Assembly (NCBI RefSeq): GCF_900100975.1
Contig: NZ_FNFX01000004.1
Span: forward strand, 372,001 to 436,000
Source of the DNA: Methylophilus rhizosphaerae
GTDB taxonomy: Bacteria; Pseudomonadota; Gammaproteobacteria; Burkholderiales; Methylophilaceae
Length of the DNA: 64,000 nucleotides
Reading direction: 5' to 3'
The stretch's first letter is position 1, and every line of letters begins with the position of its first letter. Under the pieces are notes generated by a model, which searched no databases, had not been told where the DNA came from, and worked only from the letters and a program-made list of their open reading frames with translations. The translations under genes and the position numbers were made by a program. This document shows positions 9,336-19,395 of the stretch, one piece after another.

Positions 9336-10280
9336 ATGACTACAGTGACCCCTCCAAAATCCCTGGTGATTGCTTCGCGTGAAAGCGCATTGGCCATGTG
9401 GCAAGCCAGGCATATCCAGGCCCGTTTGCAAGCGCTTTACCCGCAATGTGATGTCAGTATTCTAGGCATGACTACGACCGGTGACCAGATCCTCGATTCG
9501 CCGCTGTCACGTATAGGCGGCAAGGGCCTGTTTGTGAAGGAACTGGAAAACGCACTGGCAGATGGCCGTGCCGATTTGGCCGTACACAGCATGAAAGATG
9601 TACCCATGCATTTGCCGGAGGGGTTTGCACTCGCGGCCACCGGCGAGCGTGAAGACCCGCGTGATGCCTTTGTTTCCAACCACTATACCTGCCTGGAAGA
9701 ATTGCCGGCGGGCAGCGTCGTGGGCACCTCCAGCCTGCGTCGGCAGAGCCAGATTCAGGCGCGTTTTCCGCAGCTGAAAATTGAATCCCTGCGTGGCAAT
9801 GTGCAAACCCGGTTGCGCAAACTGGATGAAGGCCAGTATGCGGCCATTATTCTGGCGGCGGCTGGCCTGATCCGGCTGGAACTGGGTGATCGTATCAAAG
9901 GCCTGATTGATCCGGCTGACAGTATTCCCGCCGTCGGCCAGGGCGCACTGGGCATAGAAATCAATGCCAATCGCAGCGATTTAATCGCTATCCTGGCGCC
10001 GCTGAACCATGTGGATACCCAGTTGTGCGTAGAGGCCGAACGTGGCTTCAGCCGTGCCCTGGCGGGCAGTTGTACCGTGCCATTGGGCGCTTATGCCACC
10101 AAACAGGGGAACACCATCAGCATGCAGGGCTTTGTGGCCAGTGTGGATGGCCGGCAGATGCTGAAAGAGTCCGTAACGGGCGATGCCGCCCAGGCTGAAA
10201 AACTTGGACAACAGCTGGCGCAGCAACTGGTCGCGCGTGGTGCAGATAAAATCCTGGCCGCGCTGGATGGCGTGAAATGA
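9336..10280 (+). CDS. hemC: Porphobilinogen deaminase (hydroxymethylbilane synthase)
   Basis: HemC polymerises four porphobilinogen units into hydroxymethylbilane in tetrapyrrole synthesis. The 314-residue protein has the dipyrromethane-cofactor cysteine at Cys246 ([13 protein letters not shown]), the catalytic aspartate region (VHSMKDVP) and the arginine-rich [11 protein letters not shown] block. It overlaps hemD by four bases (ATGA). The start ATG lies exactly seven bases downstream of a TAAAAT hexamer (9324-9329) without a Shine-Dalgarno sequence, the same geometry as hemW and the OhrR gene in this window. Confidence 0.97.
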   Translation: MTTVTPPKSLVIASRESALAMWQARHIQARLQALYPQCDVSILGMTTTGDQILDSPLSRIGGKGLFVKELENALADGRADLAVHSMKDVPMHLPEGFALAATGEREDPRDAFVSNHYTCLEELPAGSVVGTSSLRRQSQIQARFPQLKIESLRGNVQTRLRKLDEGQYAAIILAAAGLIRLELGDRIKGLIDPADSIPAVGQGALGIEINANRSDLIAILAPLNHVDTQLCVEAERGFSRALAGSCTVPLGAYATKQGNTISMQGFVASVDGRQMLKESVTGDAAQAEKLGQQLAQQLVARGADKILAALDGVK

Positions 10281-11041
10281 CCTTGCCCCTGGCCGGTGTG
10301 CATATTGCGGTCACCCGGCCACCAGCACAAGCGACCAGGCTGAATGCGGCTATCACCGAGGCGGGTGGCTCGGTGATTTCCTTTCCCTTGCTGGAGATTT
10401 CGGGTTTGCCTGACCTGGATGCCTTCCACGCCGCCGTCACGCCGCTGGCGCAATTCCAGTGGGTGATTTTTATCAGCAGCAACGCCGTGCAATACGGGAT
10501 GCCTTTATTGCAGCAGGCTACCATTCCTCCCGCTTTAAAATTTGCGGCCATCGGCCCGACGACTGCCAGTGCATTGCAGGCATATGGCGTGGCTGACGTT
10601 TTGACGCCAGAAGACAGATTCGACAGTGAGTCCTTGCTCTCGCTACCGGCGTTCCAGCACATGCAAGGCCAGCGTGTACTGATTGTGCGTGGTGTCGGCG
10701 GGCGCGAGCTGATGGCTGAGACGCTGACACAGCGCGGTGCCGAAGTGGTATTTGGCGAGTGCTATCGCCGCATCAACCCGCAGACTACGATTGCGTCACT
10801 GGCGCATGAGCATGCACAAAATCGCTTGCAGGGCATTGTGATTACCAGCACGGAAGCCTTGCGCTTTCTGCTTGACCTGGCAGGAAACACTCCTTGGCTC
10901 CGCACTGTCCCTTTATTTGTGAACCATGACCGCATTGCCGAACAGGCAGCCGTACATGGCCTGATGGCGTTCAGTGCCGGGCAAGCGGGAGATGGCGCCA
11001 TGGTGCAATTAATCACCGATTATTTTCAAACCCGCGTATAG
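10277..11041 (+). CDS. hemD: Uroporphyrinogen-III synthase
   Basis: HemD closes and inverts ring D of hydroxymethylbilane to give uroporphyrinogen III. The 254-residue protein is poorly conserved, as usual for HemD, but shows the typical N-terminal [11 protein letters not shown], the ISSNAVQYG segment and the late '[14 protein letters not shown]' block. Position decides the call: it overlaps hemC by 4 bp. No hemX or hemY follows; the next gene is aas. Confidence 0.93.
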   Translation: MTLPLAGVHIAVTRPPAQATRLNAAITEAGGSVISFPLLEISGLPDLDAFHAAVTPLAQFQWVIFISSNAVQYGMPLLQQATIPPALKFAAIGPTTASALQAYGVADVLTPEDRFDSESLLSLPAFQHMQGQRVLIVRGVGGRELMAETLTQRGAEVVFGECYRRINPQTTIASLAHEHAQNRLQGIVITSTEALRFLLDLAGNTPWLRTVPLFVNHDRIAEQAAVHGLMAFSAGQAGDGAMVQLITDYFQTRV

Positions 11042-11109
11042 TGCAGCAGGCATTGCAGAATGTCATGGTCTATAAGAGAAGAGAGATAAATATTAAGGGA
11101 TAGCCGCGC

Positions 11110-13238
11110 ATGGTGGTCAGCGTATTAAGAGGATTATGTCGTTTGCTGTTTGGTGTGCGGGTGACGGGCTTGCAGCATATACCGAAAGAAGACCGCTTAT
11201 TGATTGTCGCCAATCACGAATCCTTTCTTGACGGTTTGTTGCTGGGATTATTCCTGCCCAAACGGGCCACGTTTGTGGTCCATAGCGAGGTGTTGACGCG
11301 GCCACTGTTTCGCTGGTTTCTGCGACTGACGCCTTATGTGGCAGTCAATCCGACCAGTCCGCTGGCCATGAAGAAAGTCCTGCAGCGCCTGAATGCGGGT
11401 GAAAATGTGGTGATTTTTCCCGAAGGGCGCATTACGTCCACCGGTGCATTGATGAAAGTGTATGACGGGCCGGGTTTTGTGGCGGCCAAAACCGGCGTCA
11501 AGATTGTGCCGGTCCGGGTGGAAGGGGCTGCCCAGTCCTATTTCGGGCGGCTATCGGATGCGCGCCCGCGCAAGTTGCTGCCTAATGTTTCACTGACAGT
11601 GTTACCGGCCACTGAAATCCGGATAGCCCCTCCTGAGCATACGTCCCTGACCAATAAGCAGCGTCGCCGGATGGCCGGTGAGGCCATGCGCAACATCATG
11701 CAGGACATGCTGTTCCAGACGCAGCAAAGCAAGACCCTATTTGAAGCGTTGCTGGATAGCATAGCCAAGTTTGACAGCAGCGCGCCGATCATTGAAGACC
11801 TGCACCAGGTAGAAGAAAGCTATCACGACTTGTTGAAGAAAAGCCTGGCACTGGGGCGGCTGGCCTGCAAAATCAGTCAGTCCGGGGAAGCCATCGGCCT
11901 GCTGCTGCCAAATATGACGACTACGGTGGCGCTGGTGTTGGGCATGAACGCATTCCAGCGTATTCCTGCCATGCTGAATTACACCGCAGGCACCACGGGT
12001 ATCCAGAATGCCTGTGTTGCAGCCAATCTGCGCACCGTAATCACGTCGCGCCAGTTCCTGGAAACCGCCAGGCTGCAGGAGGTGGTGGCGCAGTTAAAAA
12101 ACCTCAACATTCTTTATCTGGAAGACCTGCGTGCCCAGTTCGGCTGGCTGGATCGCGCATGGCTGATGGGATTCGCCTTGCATTATCCACGGGCGGCAAT
12201 GATGCCTGTACGGGCGGAAGAGACTGCAGTGATCCTGTTCACTTCCGGCTCCGAGGGCAAACCCAAAGGCGTGGTGCATAGCCATAAAAGCATCCTGGCC
12301 AATATCCACCAGATCATGGCGATGCTGGATTTTAATCCCACCGATAAATTCATGACCTCGTTGCCGATTTTCCACGCGTTTGGATTTACCGGCACCTTGC
12401 TGCCTTTGCTGAACGGTATCCGCGTCATGCTGTTTCCATCCCCCCTGCAATACAAGCTGCTGCCGGAAGCGATTTATGAGAAAACTGCACCGTGTTTTTC
12501 TCCACCAATACCTTCCTGGCGAATTATGCGCGTTTTGCCCATCCCTATGATTTTTACAAACTGCGCCTGGTGGTGGCCGGTGCGGAAAAACTGAGTGAGG
12601 AGGTGCGCAAGGTCTACCATGAGAAATTTGGCATCCGTATCCTGGAAGGGTATGGCACGACCGAATGTGCGCCGGTGATTTCTGCCAATACGCCTATGGC
12701 GAACAAACATGGCACGGTCGGCCAGTTTTTCCCTGGTATTGCCCATAAACTGGAACCGGTGCCTGGCATTGAAAACGGCGGCGTGCTGCATGTCAAAGGG
12801 GACAACATCATGCAGGGGTATTATTTGCATGACCAGCCTGGCCAGTTGATTCCGCCGCCTGGCGGCTGGTATGACACCGGCGACGTGGTGGAGGTCGACG
12901 AGGAAGGGTTCATTCATATCAAGGGCCGCGTCAAGCGGTTTGCCAAAGTCGCAGGGGAAATGGTGTCGCTGGAAACCGTCGAAGCCATTGCCAATACCGC
13001 GGCGCCCGACTATCAGCACGCCGCAACCACGCAGGCCGATGCCAACCGCGGCGAGAGCATCATCCTGTTTACCACCGATGCCGCACTTAAACGCGAGGAT
13101 TTGCAGATCGTGGCCAGGAACCTGGGTGCGCCAGAGCTGGCGATTGCCAGGAAAATTATTGCAGTGGAAAAGATTCCGCTGCTGGGCACTGGCAAGACAG
13201 ACTATGTGACACTGAAACAAATGGCGGAGGCAGCATGA
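11110..13238 (+). pseudogene. aas: Acyl-ACP synthetase/2-acyl-GPE acyltransferase Aas, frameshifted
   Basis: The intact product would reacylate 2-acyl-lysophosphatidylethanolamine at the inner membrane. An N-terminal PlsC domain has NHESFLDG (the H-x4-D motif) and FPEGRITSTG. An AMP-binding domain follows, with LFTSGSEGKPKG, the GYGTTECAP motif and YDTGDVVEVDEEGF. The reading frame breaks at about 12487-12492: the upstream frame runs on to a stop at 12594, while the conserved sequence resumes from VFFSTNTFLANYARF at 12492. Restoring one base between positions 12488 and 12489 would give K-T-A-T-V-F-F and a product of about 709 residues, the normal length. A true mutation, programmed shift or read error cannot be told apart. 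Downstream lplT overlaps by 4 bp. Confidence 0.85.
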
Positions 13239-14563
13239 ATCAATTATTCAAATTACTCAAACAGCCGCGTTTCAGTCCTTTTTTCTGGACGCAGGCCCTG
13301 GGCGCGTTTAATGACAATGTATTCAAGACCGCATTGATTACACAGGTGGCATTTAACACCGCCAGCCTGACGACGCTGGATGGCGGCATGCTGGTGACCT
13401 TGCTGCCTGGTGTGTTTATCCTGCCGTTTTTCCTGTTTTCAGCCTCTGCCGGGCAACTGGCCGACAAATATGACAAGGCCACGATTATCCGCCTGGTCAA
13501 ACTGCTGGAAATCGCCATCATGCTGCTGGCCAGTGCCGGCTTTATACTGCATAACCTGGCAATGCTGGCGCTGGCACTGTTCCTGATGGGCATGCATTCC
13601 ACCCTGTTTGGCCCGGTCAAATACTCTTATCTGCCACAGCATCTGCAGGCCAGCGAACTCACTGCCGGTAACGGGCTGGTGGAAATGGGTACCTTTGTGT
13701 CCATTTTGCTGGGGCAGGTGCTGGGCGCGTGGCTGGGCAGCTTGTCGCAACATGCCCTGTTTACCAGCCTGAGTGTGTTGCTGATTGCAGTGTCCGGTTT
13801 TCATCTCAGCCGCCGTATTCCGCGCTCGCCTGCGCCCGTACCGGCGCTGACAATTAACTGGAATCCGGTCAGCGAAACGGCCAATAACGTGCGTATTTTC
13901 TGGGCACAACCCGTGTTATGGCTGGGCATCGTCGCGATTTCATGGTTCTGGTTTTTCGGGGCGACTTTACTGGCACAGTTTCCCAGCCTGGCCAAAGGCG
14001 TGTTGCAAGGCAGCGAGCGTGATTTCATTGCCTTGCTGACTATTTTCTCCATAGGGGTGGGCCTGGGCTCCCTATTGTGCGAGAAACTCTCGCAAGGCCG
14101 GCATGAATTGGGGCTGGTGTTGCTGGGCGCTGTCGGCATGTCGTTGTTTACCTTTGATTTTGCCAGCACCAGCGCGGCTATTCATGCGCAATTACAGGCG
14201 GATCCTGGCCTAACCTTACGCACATTGGCTGGCTGGGAATACTGGCACATGCTGGCCGATGTGGCATTGCTGGGCATCTGCGGCGGTTTGTATATTGTAC
14301 CGCTGTATGTGTTGCTGCAAAGCCGTACTGAAACCAATTACCAGTCGCGCGTGATTGCGGCAAATAACATCCTCAACGCCTTGTTTATGGTGTTGTCCGC
14401 CGGCTTTTCCTTGCTGTTGTTCAGCGTTGGGTTGAGTATTCCCCAGCTATTCAGCGCCACTGCCGCTGTCAACCTGCTGGTGGCTGGCTATCTCTGTATT
14501 CGCCAGCCGGAATACTGGTTCAGCAGTGTGGCGTATCTCAAACGCTGTTTCGGGGCTGCCTAG
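13235..14563 (+). CDS. lplT: Lysophospholipid transporter LplT (MFS)
   Basis: This 442-residue major-facilitator protein has about 12 hydrophobic helices and the LplT-type opening RFSPFFWTQALGAFNDNVFK. LplT flips lysophospholipids across the inner membrane to the acyltransferase Aas, whose gene ends four bases into this one (ATGA). In enterobacteria the order is lplT-aas; here it is aas-lplT. If the upstream frameshift is real, LplT would lack its partner acyltransferase and could be on the way to loss, although its own frame is intact. Confidence 0.9.
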   Translation: MNQLFKLLKQPRFSPFFWTQALGAFNDNVFKTALITQVAFNTASLTTLDGGMLVTLLPGVFILPFFLFSASAGQLADKYDKATIIRLVKLLEIAIMLLASAGFILHNLAMLALALFLMGMHSTLFGPVKYSYLPQHLQASELTAGNGLVEMGTFVSILLGQVLGAWLGSLSQHALFTSLSVLLIAVSGFHLSRRIPRSPAPVPALTINWNPVSETANNVRIFWAQPVLWLGIVAISWFWFFGATLLAQFPSLAKGVLQGSERDFIALLTIFSIGVGLGSLLCEKLSQGRHELGLVLLGAVGMSLFTFDFASTSAAIHAQLQADPGLTLRTLAGWEYWHMLADVALLGICGGLYIVPLYVLLQSRTETNYQSRVIAANNILNALFMVLSAGFSLLLFSVGLSIPQLFSATAAVNLLVAGYLCIRQPEYWFSSVAYLKRCFGAA

Positions 14564-14564
14564 C

Positions 14565-16184
14565 GTGCGCTGGGCGGGCTGGTTATTGCTGGCTTGCTCG
14601 CCGGTGGTGCTGGCGGCGCAACCCGCTGAGCCGGCAAACACCTCACTGGGCTTATATGACGCCGGCCAGTTCCGGCCGGTAACCGCTGATTGCCAGGCCT
14701 GCCTGCTGTTGCCGCAGGCGCGCTGGTATTTTAAAGGCGAAACCTTTGCCATCCCCGACGCTGGCCAGCCTGTCACGCTGTATGCCGCAGACAAGCGTGG
14801 CGCGGACGATGTTGCGGCTTTGGACCCGCAGGCCTTACCCGGCCTGGTCTGGACCGGCACTACCCGGCAATGGGAAAATGTACGCTTGCTTGCTGACGGC
14901 AAGCAGCTGCAATGGCCGGATGGCACAACAACACCGTTTGCCATTGTGCCGAAAATCCCCACCAATTTGTCGTACTGGAACCAGGATACGCAAGCTTTTT
15001 ACAGCCAGCGCCCGTTGAGCATCCGTGGGGAGCAGGTGGGGCAACAGATCGTTGCACGCAGCCTCTGGCCGCAAGATTTCAAGTTAAATCTGCAAGCGCC
15101 CCTTGAACCTTTGCAGGCGCATGAATCATTGCAACAGTTGGTGCAGTTTGAACATGGCGGCGCGCGCAGCGCTTATGCCAGCCGCCTGTTGTGGCAAAAA
15201 ACGCCGGCTGTCGCGTCACAACTGGCAGGCAAAGCCGTGCTGGGCATATTGCTTAACGGCGCGCAAGGTGACGATGATGAAGCGCACGGCGGTCATTTTG
15301 CGCTGGTGACCGGGGTGATGAATGCAGCGGGCGACTACGGCAACTGGCTGGTGAATAATTATTACAACCTGGCCACACACAGCGAAAAAGGCATTATTTC
15401 CGCCGTGACGCCCATGGATAAATATATGGCGGATCTCAACAGCGGACAGGCATTTTACCGGCCTTCCTACCTGCTGGTGGCAGTGTTTTCCCAGCCTGCG
15501 ATCCCGGCGCATGTCCAGGCGCTCAGCAACCGCGTGCAGCAGCATTTCTACCGCAATGACCTGGTGTACGACCTGGCGCGTAATAACTGCACCGGCATCA
15601 GCATGGATGTCTTGCGCCACCTTGGCTGGCAAGTCCCGGCGCGCGGGGCAGAAAGCCTGCTCAAAGCCAGCGCCTTTTACTGGTATGCGGCTATCAGTGA
15701 GCATAGCCTGCAGCAGGGCCGCGCCATGTATGATTACCTCAGTACCGAAATGACCCGCCTGTTTCCTGCCGTAGCGTTTGATGCCATCGGTAACGACTTG
15801 CTGCATATTGCCCGTACCGCTGACCGCAAAACCTTAACTTCAACCGCCATGCAGGCAATGCCGCAACAACTGGAAGCCATTTATTTTGTGCGTATCCCGC
15901 AGATTCCTTCCAGCCGTGCTAACGGGCTGGCACCGGTCTACAGTTTCGCGCAATACCTGCAACAGGCACCGGCGGACAGAAGCCAGTGGAAAATCATTCC
16001 GGTCACTCCCAATCCTTTACCTGCACACCTGAAAGATGGCCTGGCGCTCACACCGGAAAAACCTGCCTTGGTGCCTGTGCCCGCCATGCTGCTTTTAATC
16101 GGTGCCATGGGGATGGCGGGTTTCTTGCCGTGTGTTGTTTACCGGCGCTGGTGTGCATGGCGTAAAACCAGAATAAAACCCTGA
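14565..16184 (+). CDS. Exported protein, possible permuted papain-fold (DUF4105-like) hydrolase
   Basis: I place the start at GTG 14565, one base after the lplT stop, because it gives a clean signal peptide (RWAGWLLLACSPVVLAAQ); upstream codons extend into lplT. The 539-residue protein has a His motif HGGHFALVTGVM (about residue 240) and, later, a Cys motif ARNNCTGISMDVL (about residue 345). A His first and 'NNCT' second is the order seen in circularly permuted NlpC/P60-like proteins such as DUF4105. One transmembrane helix lies near the C-terminus (about 505-528), followed by a basic tail. The tight link to aas-lplT suggests a phospholipid or envelope substrate. The fold assignment is inference. 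Confidence 0.65.
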   Translation: MRWAGWLLLACSPVVLAAQPAEPANTSLGLYDAGQFRPVTADCQACLLLPQARWYFKGETFAIPDAGQPVTLYAADKRGADDVAALDPQALPGLVWTGTTRQWENVRLLADGKQLQWPDGTTTPFAIVPKIPTNLSYWNQDTQAFYSQRPLSIRGEQVGQQIVARSLWPQDFKLNLQAPLEPLQAHESLQQLVQFEHGGARSAYASRLLWQKTPAVASQLAGKAVLGILLNGAQGDDDEAHGGHFALVTGVMNAAGDYGNWLVNNYYNLATHSEKGIISAVTPMDKYMADLNSGQAFYRPSYLLVAVFSQPAIPAHVQALSNRVQQHFYRNDLVYDLARNNCTGISMDVLRHLGWQVPARGAESLLKASAFYWYAAISEHSLQQGRAMYDYLSTEMTRLFPAVAFDAIGNDLLHIARTADRKTLTSTAMQAMPQQLEAIYFVRIPQIPSSRANGLAPVYSFAQYLQQAPADRSQWKIIPVTPNPLPAHLKDGLALTPEKPALVPVPAMLLLIGAMGMAGFLPCVVYRRWCAWRKTRIKP

Positions 16185-16234
16185 CCGCGGTTCGCGGCGA
16201 TGCATGACAGCATGCGACAGCTGCTTCCTACAGC
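16185..16234. repeat. REP-like palindromic element (candidate)
   Basis: Right after the preceding stop there is a short inverted repeat (CCGCG, GTT, CGCGG; 16185-16197) followed by GCATG palindromes and GCGACAGCTGCTTCCTACAG, which resembles the tail of REP elements in pseudomonads and some betaproteobacteria. Only this copy was seen in the window, so repetition in the genome is untested. Confidence 0.35.
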
Positions 16235-16354
16235 AAAATAAGCGTGTTCCTGATAGGGCAGCGCGCCTGGCCGTTGTTAAATGAATGCATGCGGTACGCT
16301 TGAAAAAGCATTTATTCAGTCAACTGTAATCCATTATTAGTAAAGGAAAAGAAC

Positions 16355-16732
16355 ATGAATAAACTACTGATTGCATTATTACTTTCTGCCATTTCCATGT
16401 CGTCTTCTTACGCTGCCGAAAGCAAGGATGACGGCGCAACACTGGGGACTTCCAAAAGTCCGCAAGTGGAAAGGCAACAACGGTATACGGACAAAGGTGT
16501 CACGCAAAGCCATCAGAACGGTGTGCCTGATGCTGCTGGCAACCTGGGCAATGCGGAAAGTCCGCAGGTAAAAGACCAGCGGGACCGTACAGAACGCGAT
16601 TCTGCCGACCGGCCGATGCAAAGGTATAAAAACAAGGTGCTGCGGAACAAGGATGAAAAAGCCGGCAGTACCAAAGGCAATCCGGCTCAACCAACCGAGT
16701 ATGAAAGCGCGCCACCTGCTACCACGCATTAG
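16355..16732 (+). CDS. Small periplasmic hydrophilic protein, unknown function
   Basis: A 125-residue protein with an N-terminal signal peptide ending SSSYAAE, preceded by a good Shine-Dalgarno sequence (AAAGGAAAAG). The mature part is highly charged, rich in K, D, Q, N and P, and probably disordered. Two related segments, SKSPQVERQQR (about residue 33) and AESPQVKDQRD (about residue 68), suggest a duplicated unit. There are no cysteines. I recognise no family. Confidence 0.65.
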   Translation: MNKLLIALLLSAISMSSSYAAESKDDGATLGTSKSPQVERQQRYTDKGVTQSHQNGVPDAAGNLGNAESPQVKDQRDRTERDSADRPMQRYKNKVLRNKDEKAGSTKGNPAQPTEYESAPPATTH

Positions 16733-16744
16733 CCGGCTGGATTG

Positions 16745-16772
16745 ACGGGATTGTGTTGTGCAATCCCGTTTT
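16745..16772 (+). terminator. Rho-independent terminator
   Basis: A 9-bp stem (ACGGGATTG and CAATCCCGT, 7-nt loop) followed by TTTT lies 13 bp after the small periplasmic gene. Confidence 0.7.
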
Positions 16773-16933
16773 ACGGCACCTCAGTCTCACGCAACTGTGC
16801 TATTCCAGCTTCCCATCCCACGCGTTCCCGTGTTATCACGTATTGCATCGCATGCGATGTGGCTTTATATTTAAACCATTGACCTGCAGATGCGGTCTGA
16901 CCCATTTTAATCCCTATAAAATTACATTTTCCT

Positions 16934-17302
16934 ATGTCAGTGGCAACCCATCGCAAACTAATCCTGGCCGCCATTATTTGCCTGTTGTTATATCAGGTGG
17001 GCATCTGGATTACGCTAGTGGCCGGGGCGGTATGGGGCGCAGGTTCGGCAGTCGTGGTGGCGGTGGTTTCGTATCTCTGTGCCCGGCTTGCCAGGCGTGG
17101 GGTCTCCAGCAGTGTCTGGTTTTTAATGCCTACCTTGTTATTTACCGTGATCCCGCTGGCGGCAAAATTGTGGGGTGCATTGTCCAGCCAGGCCGGCATG
17201 GTGGATATGCTGATTGACTTACTGCCATTGCTGGTCGGGTTTGTCGTTCCCATTGTGTTGTTGTCTATCGTGTATTTGCAGCTACGCAAGCAAGCTTTTT
17301 AA
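16934..17302 (+). CDS. Small integral membrane protein, unknown function
   Basis: A 122-residue protein with three or four hydrophobic helices (about 8-30, 33-50, 60-80 and 92-115) and a basic C-terminus (QLRKQAF). No Shine-Dalgarno sequence is obvious before the ATG. The hydrophobic pattern over the whole length and the codon use support coding in this frame over an overlapping open frame from 16753. It has no family that I recognise. It lies before an LtaS-like gene but with its own 95-bp gap. Confidence 0.6.
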   Translation: MSVATHRKLILAAIICLLLYQVGIWITLVAGAVWGAGSAVVVAVVSYLCARLARRGVSSSVWFLMPTLLFTVIPLAAKLWGALSSQAGMVDMLIDLLPLLVGFVVPIVLLSIVYLQLRKQAF

Positions 17303-17397
17303 TCAAAATCAGCGCGGCACTCTGCGTCCGCGAGGCAATAACAATCCGTAATAACCCGTTATAATCACAGGCTCAAGTCAATCCTGGTTAAGCGAAC

Positions 17398-19386
17398 ATG
17401 CAATCACGTCACTTCGGTCAATCGTGTTTTACCTCCAAATTATGGGCAATTGGTCATCGTTTCGGCCCCTATGCACCCCTGATTGTGCTATTCCTCACCG
17501 GGCTGGTATTTCTTTCCCTGACCCGCATCGGGCTGGTGCTATGGAAGTGGGAACGGGTACAGGCCACCGGCGAATTTTGCCAGATCCTGCTGCAAGGGGT
17601 GCGGGTAGACCTGATCCAGTTGGGTTTGCTGGCTATTATTCCGGTGCTGTTATCCCCGCTGCTGGCGACCCGTCAGTTATTTAGATTCTGGCGCACATTC
17701 ACTTTCTGGTGGGTATTGCTTTCATTAGTGCTGTTAGTGTTTCTGGAAGCGGCAACGCCGGGGTTTATCCTCGAATACGATGTGCGGCCCAACCGTATTT
17801 TTGTGGAATACCTCAAATATCCGCATGAAGTGTTTGGCATGCTGTGGCAGGGCTTCAAGGTCGAGCTGTTTTTTGGCCTGCTGATGACCGCGATTGCATT
17901 TGTGCTGGTGCGTAAACTGCTGAAACCCTGGTGCAAGGCACAACCAGCCTGGTCCAATACAAAACTCTGGCTGATCTGGCCACTGGTATTGGTATTGACT
18001 GCCTTTGCTGTGCGTTCCACCCTGACGCACCGGCCTGCCAACCCGGCCTTGTTTGCCATTACGCAGGACAGCATGGTCAACAGCCTGATTCTGAATTCTA
18101 CCTACTCGGTGTTCTACGCTGCTTACAGCTTGCAGCATGAGGCAAAATCCAGTGAAATTTACGGCAAGCTGCCACGTGAAAAGGTATTGGCGTTAACCGG
18201 GGCACAGGACACGGATATCCCGACATTGACCACGCTGGTGCCTTCGGTCAAACGTGACAAGCCGTTGAATCTGGTGATCCTGTTACAGGAAAGCCTGGGA
18301 GCGGGCTTTGTCGAATCACTGGGTGGCAAACCGGTCACGCCCAACCTGGAAAAACTCAAATCCGAAGGCATCTGGTTTACTCATTTGTATGCCACCGGTA
18401 CACGTTCCGTGCGCGGCATTGAGGCGGTGGTGACCGGTTTCCAGCCAACGCCATCTGACAGCACCGTCAAGCTGGGTTTAAGCCAGAAAAACTTTTTTAC
18501 CCTGGCAGCTCTGTTAAGCAAACAAGGCTACCTGACCGAATTTATCTATGGTGGCGAATCGCATTTTGACAATATGCGCAGCTTTTTCATGGGCAACGGT
18601 TTCCAGCAGATTACCGACCAGCCAGATTTCAAGAATCCGGTATTTGTGGCGAGCTGGGGCGCGTCCGATGAGGATTTACTCAATAAAACCCACGAACAGT
18701 TGCTGGCGCATCATGCCAGCGGCAAGCCGTTTTTCACGCTGGCGTTCAGTTCCTCCAACCACGCGCCATTTGAGTTCCCGGATGGCCGTATCGAGTTGTA
18801 TGAACAACCCAAGGCTACCGATAACAACGCGGTGAAATATGCCGATTACACCATAGGCGAGTTTATCAAAAAGGCCAAAGCCAGTCCTTACTGGCAGGAT
18901 ACGGTGTTCCTGATTGTGGCGGACCACGATATCCGTGTGCGTGGTGATTCCCTGGTGCCGATTGAGCATTTCCATATTCCGGCCCTGATTCTGGGGGGCG
19001 CAGTACAACCAAAAACCGTGGATGCGATTGCCAGCCAGATTGATTTGCCGGTCACGGTGCTGTCACTCATGGGTATAGAGGCAAAACATCCTATGACCGG
19101 CCATGACTTGTCTAATATAGGTCCGGATTACCGTGGCCGTGCCATGATGCAATATGCCTATAACTATGGCTGGATGCAGCAGGTTGGACCGGATGCCGTT
19201 GAAAATGAAGTGGTGGTATTGCGCGAAGGCAAGCCGCCGGCATTCGGGCATTACGAGCCGGTCAGCAAGCAATTGCACAACACCGATGCCCCCGCCGATG
19301 CGCAGTCGCTGGCAGAGCAGGCATTGGCCAATGCCTTGTTGCCGGCATTGTTATACAAAGAGCAGCGTTATCGCTTGCCAGAGTAA
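17398..19386 (+). CDS. LtaS-family phosphoglycerol transferase/sulfatase-domain membrane protein
   Basis: The 662-residue protein has five N-terminal membrane helices (to about residue 205) and a large C-terminal sulfatase/alkaline-phosphatase-fold domain outside the membrane. The probable nucleophile is Thr335 in ATGTRSVRGIEA; metal-binding segments QESLGAGF (about residue 300) and VADHDIRVRGD (about residue 507) fit the superfamily. In proteobacteria such enzymes transfer phosphoglycerol or phosphoethanolamine to glycans or LPS. A TATAAT hexamer (17360-17365) precedes it. It is nine bases ahead of the glycosidase-like/kinase fusion, so the two probably modify the same envelope glycan. The substrate is not readable. 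Confidence 0.8.
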   Translation: MQSRHFGQSCFTSKLWAIGHRFGPYAPLIVLFLTGLVFLSLTRIGLVLWKWERVQATGEFCQILLQGVRVDLIQLGLLAIIPVLLSPLLATRQLFRFWRTFTFWWVLLSLVLLVFLEAATPGFILEYDVRPNRIFVEYLKYPHEVFGMLWQGFKVELFFGLLMTAIAFVLVRKLLKPWCKAQPAWSNTKLWLIWPLVLVLTAFAVRSTLTHRPANPALFAITQDSMVNSLILNSTYSVFYAAYSLQHEAKSSEIYGKLPREKVLALTGAQDTDIPTLTTLVPSVKRDKPLNLVILLQESLGAGFVESLGGKPVTPNLEKLKSEGIWFTHLYATGTRSVRGIEAVVTGFQPTPSDSTVKLGLSQKNFFTLAALLSKQGYLTEFIYGGESHFDNMRSFFMGNGFQQITDQPDFKNPVFVASWGASDEDLLNKTHEQLLAHHASGKPFFTLAFSSSNHAPFEFPDGRIELYEQPKATDNNAVKYADYTIGEFIKKAKASPYWQDTVFLIVADHDIRVRGDSLVPIEHFHIPALILGGAVQPKTVDAIASQIDLPVTVLSLMGIEAKHPMTGHDLSNIGPDYRGRAMMQYAYNYGWMQQVGPDAVENEVVVLREGKPPAFGHYEPVSKQLHNTDAPADAQSLAEQALANALLPALLYKEQRYRLPE

Positions 19387-19395
19387 GAGGTTGGT

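Noticed and set aside
12474-13220. Antisense open frame opposite the 3' half of aas
   Set aside because: The plus-strand AMP-ligase motifs are unmistakable; the antisense product is featureless.
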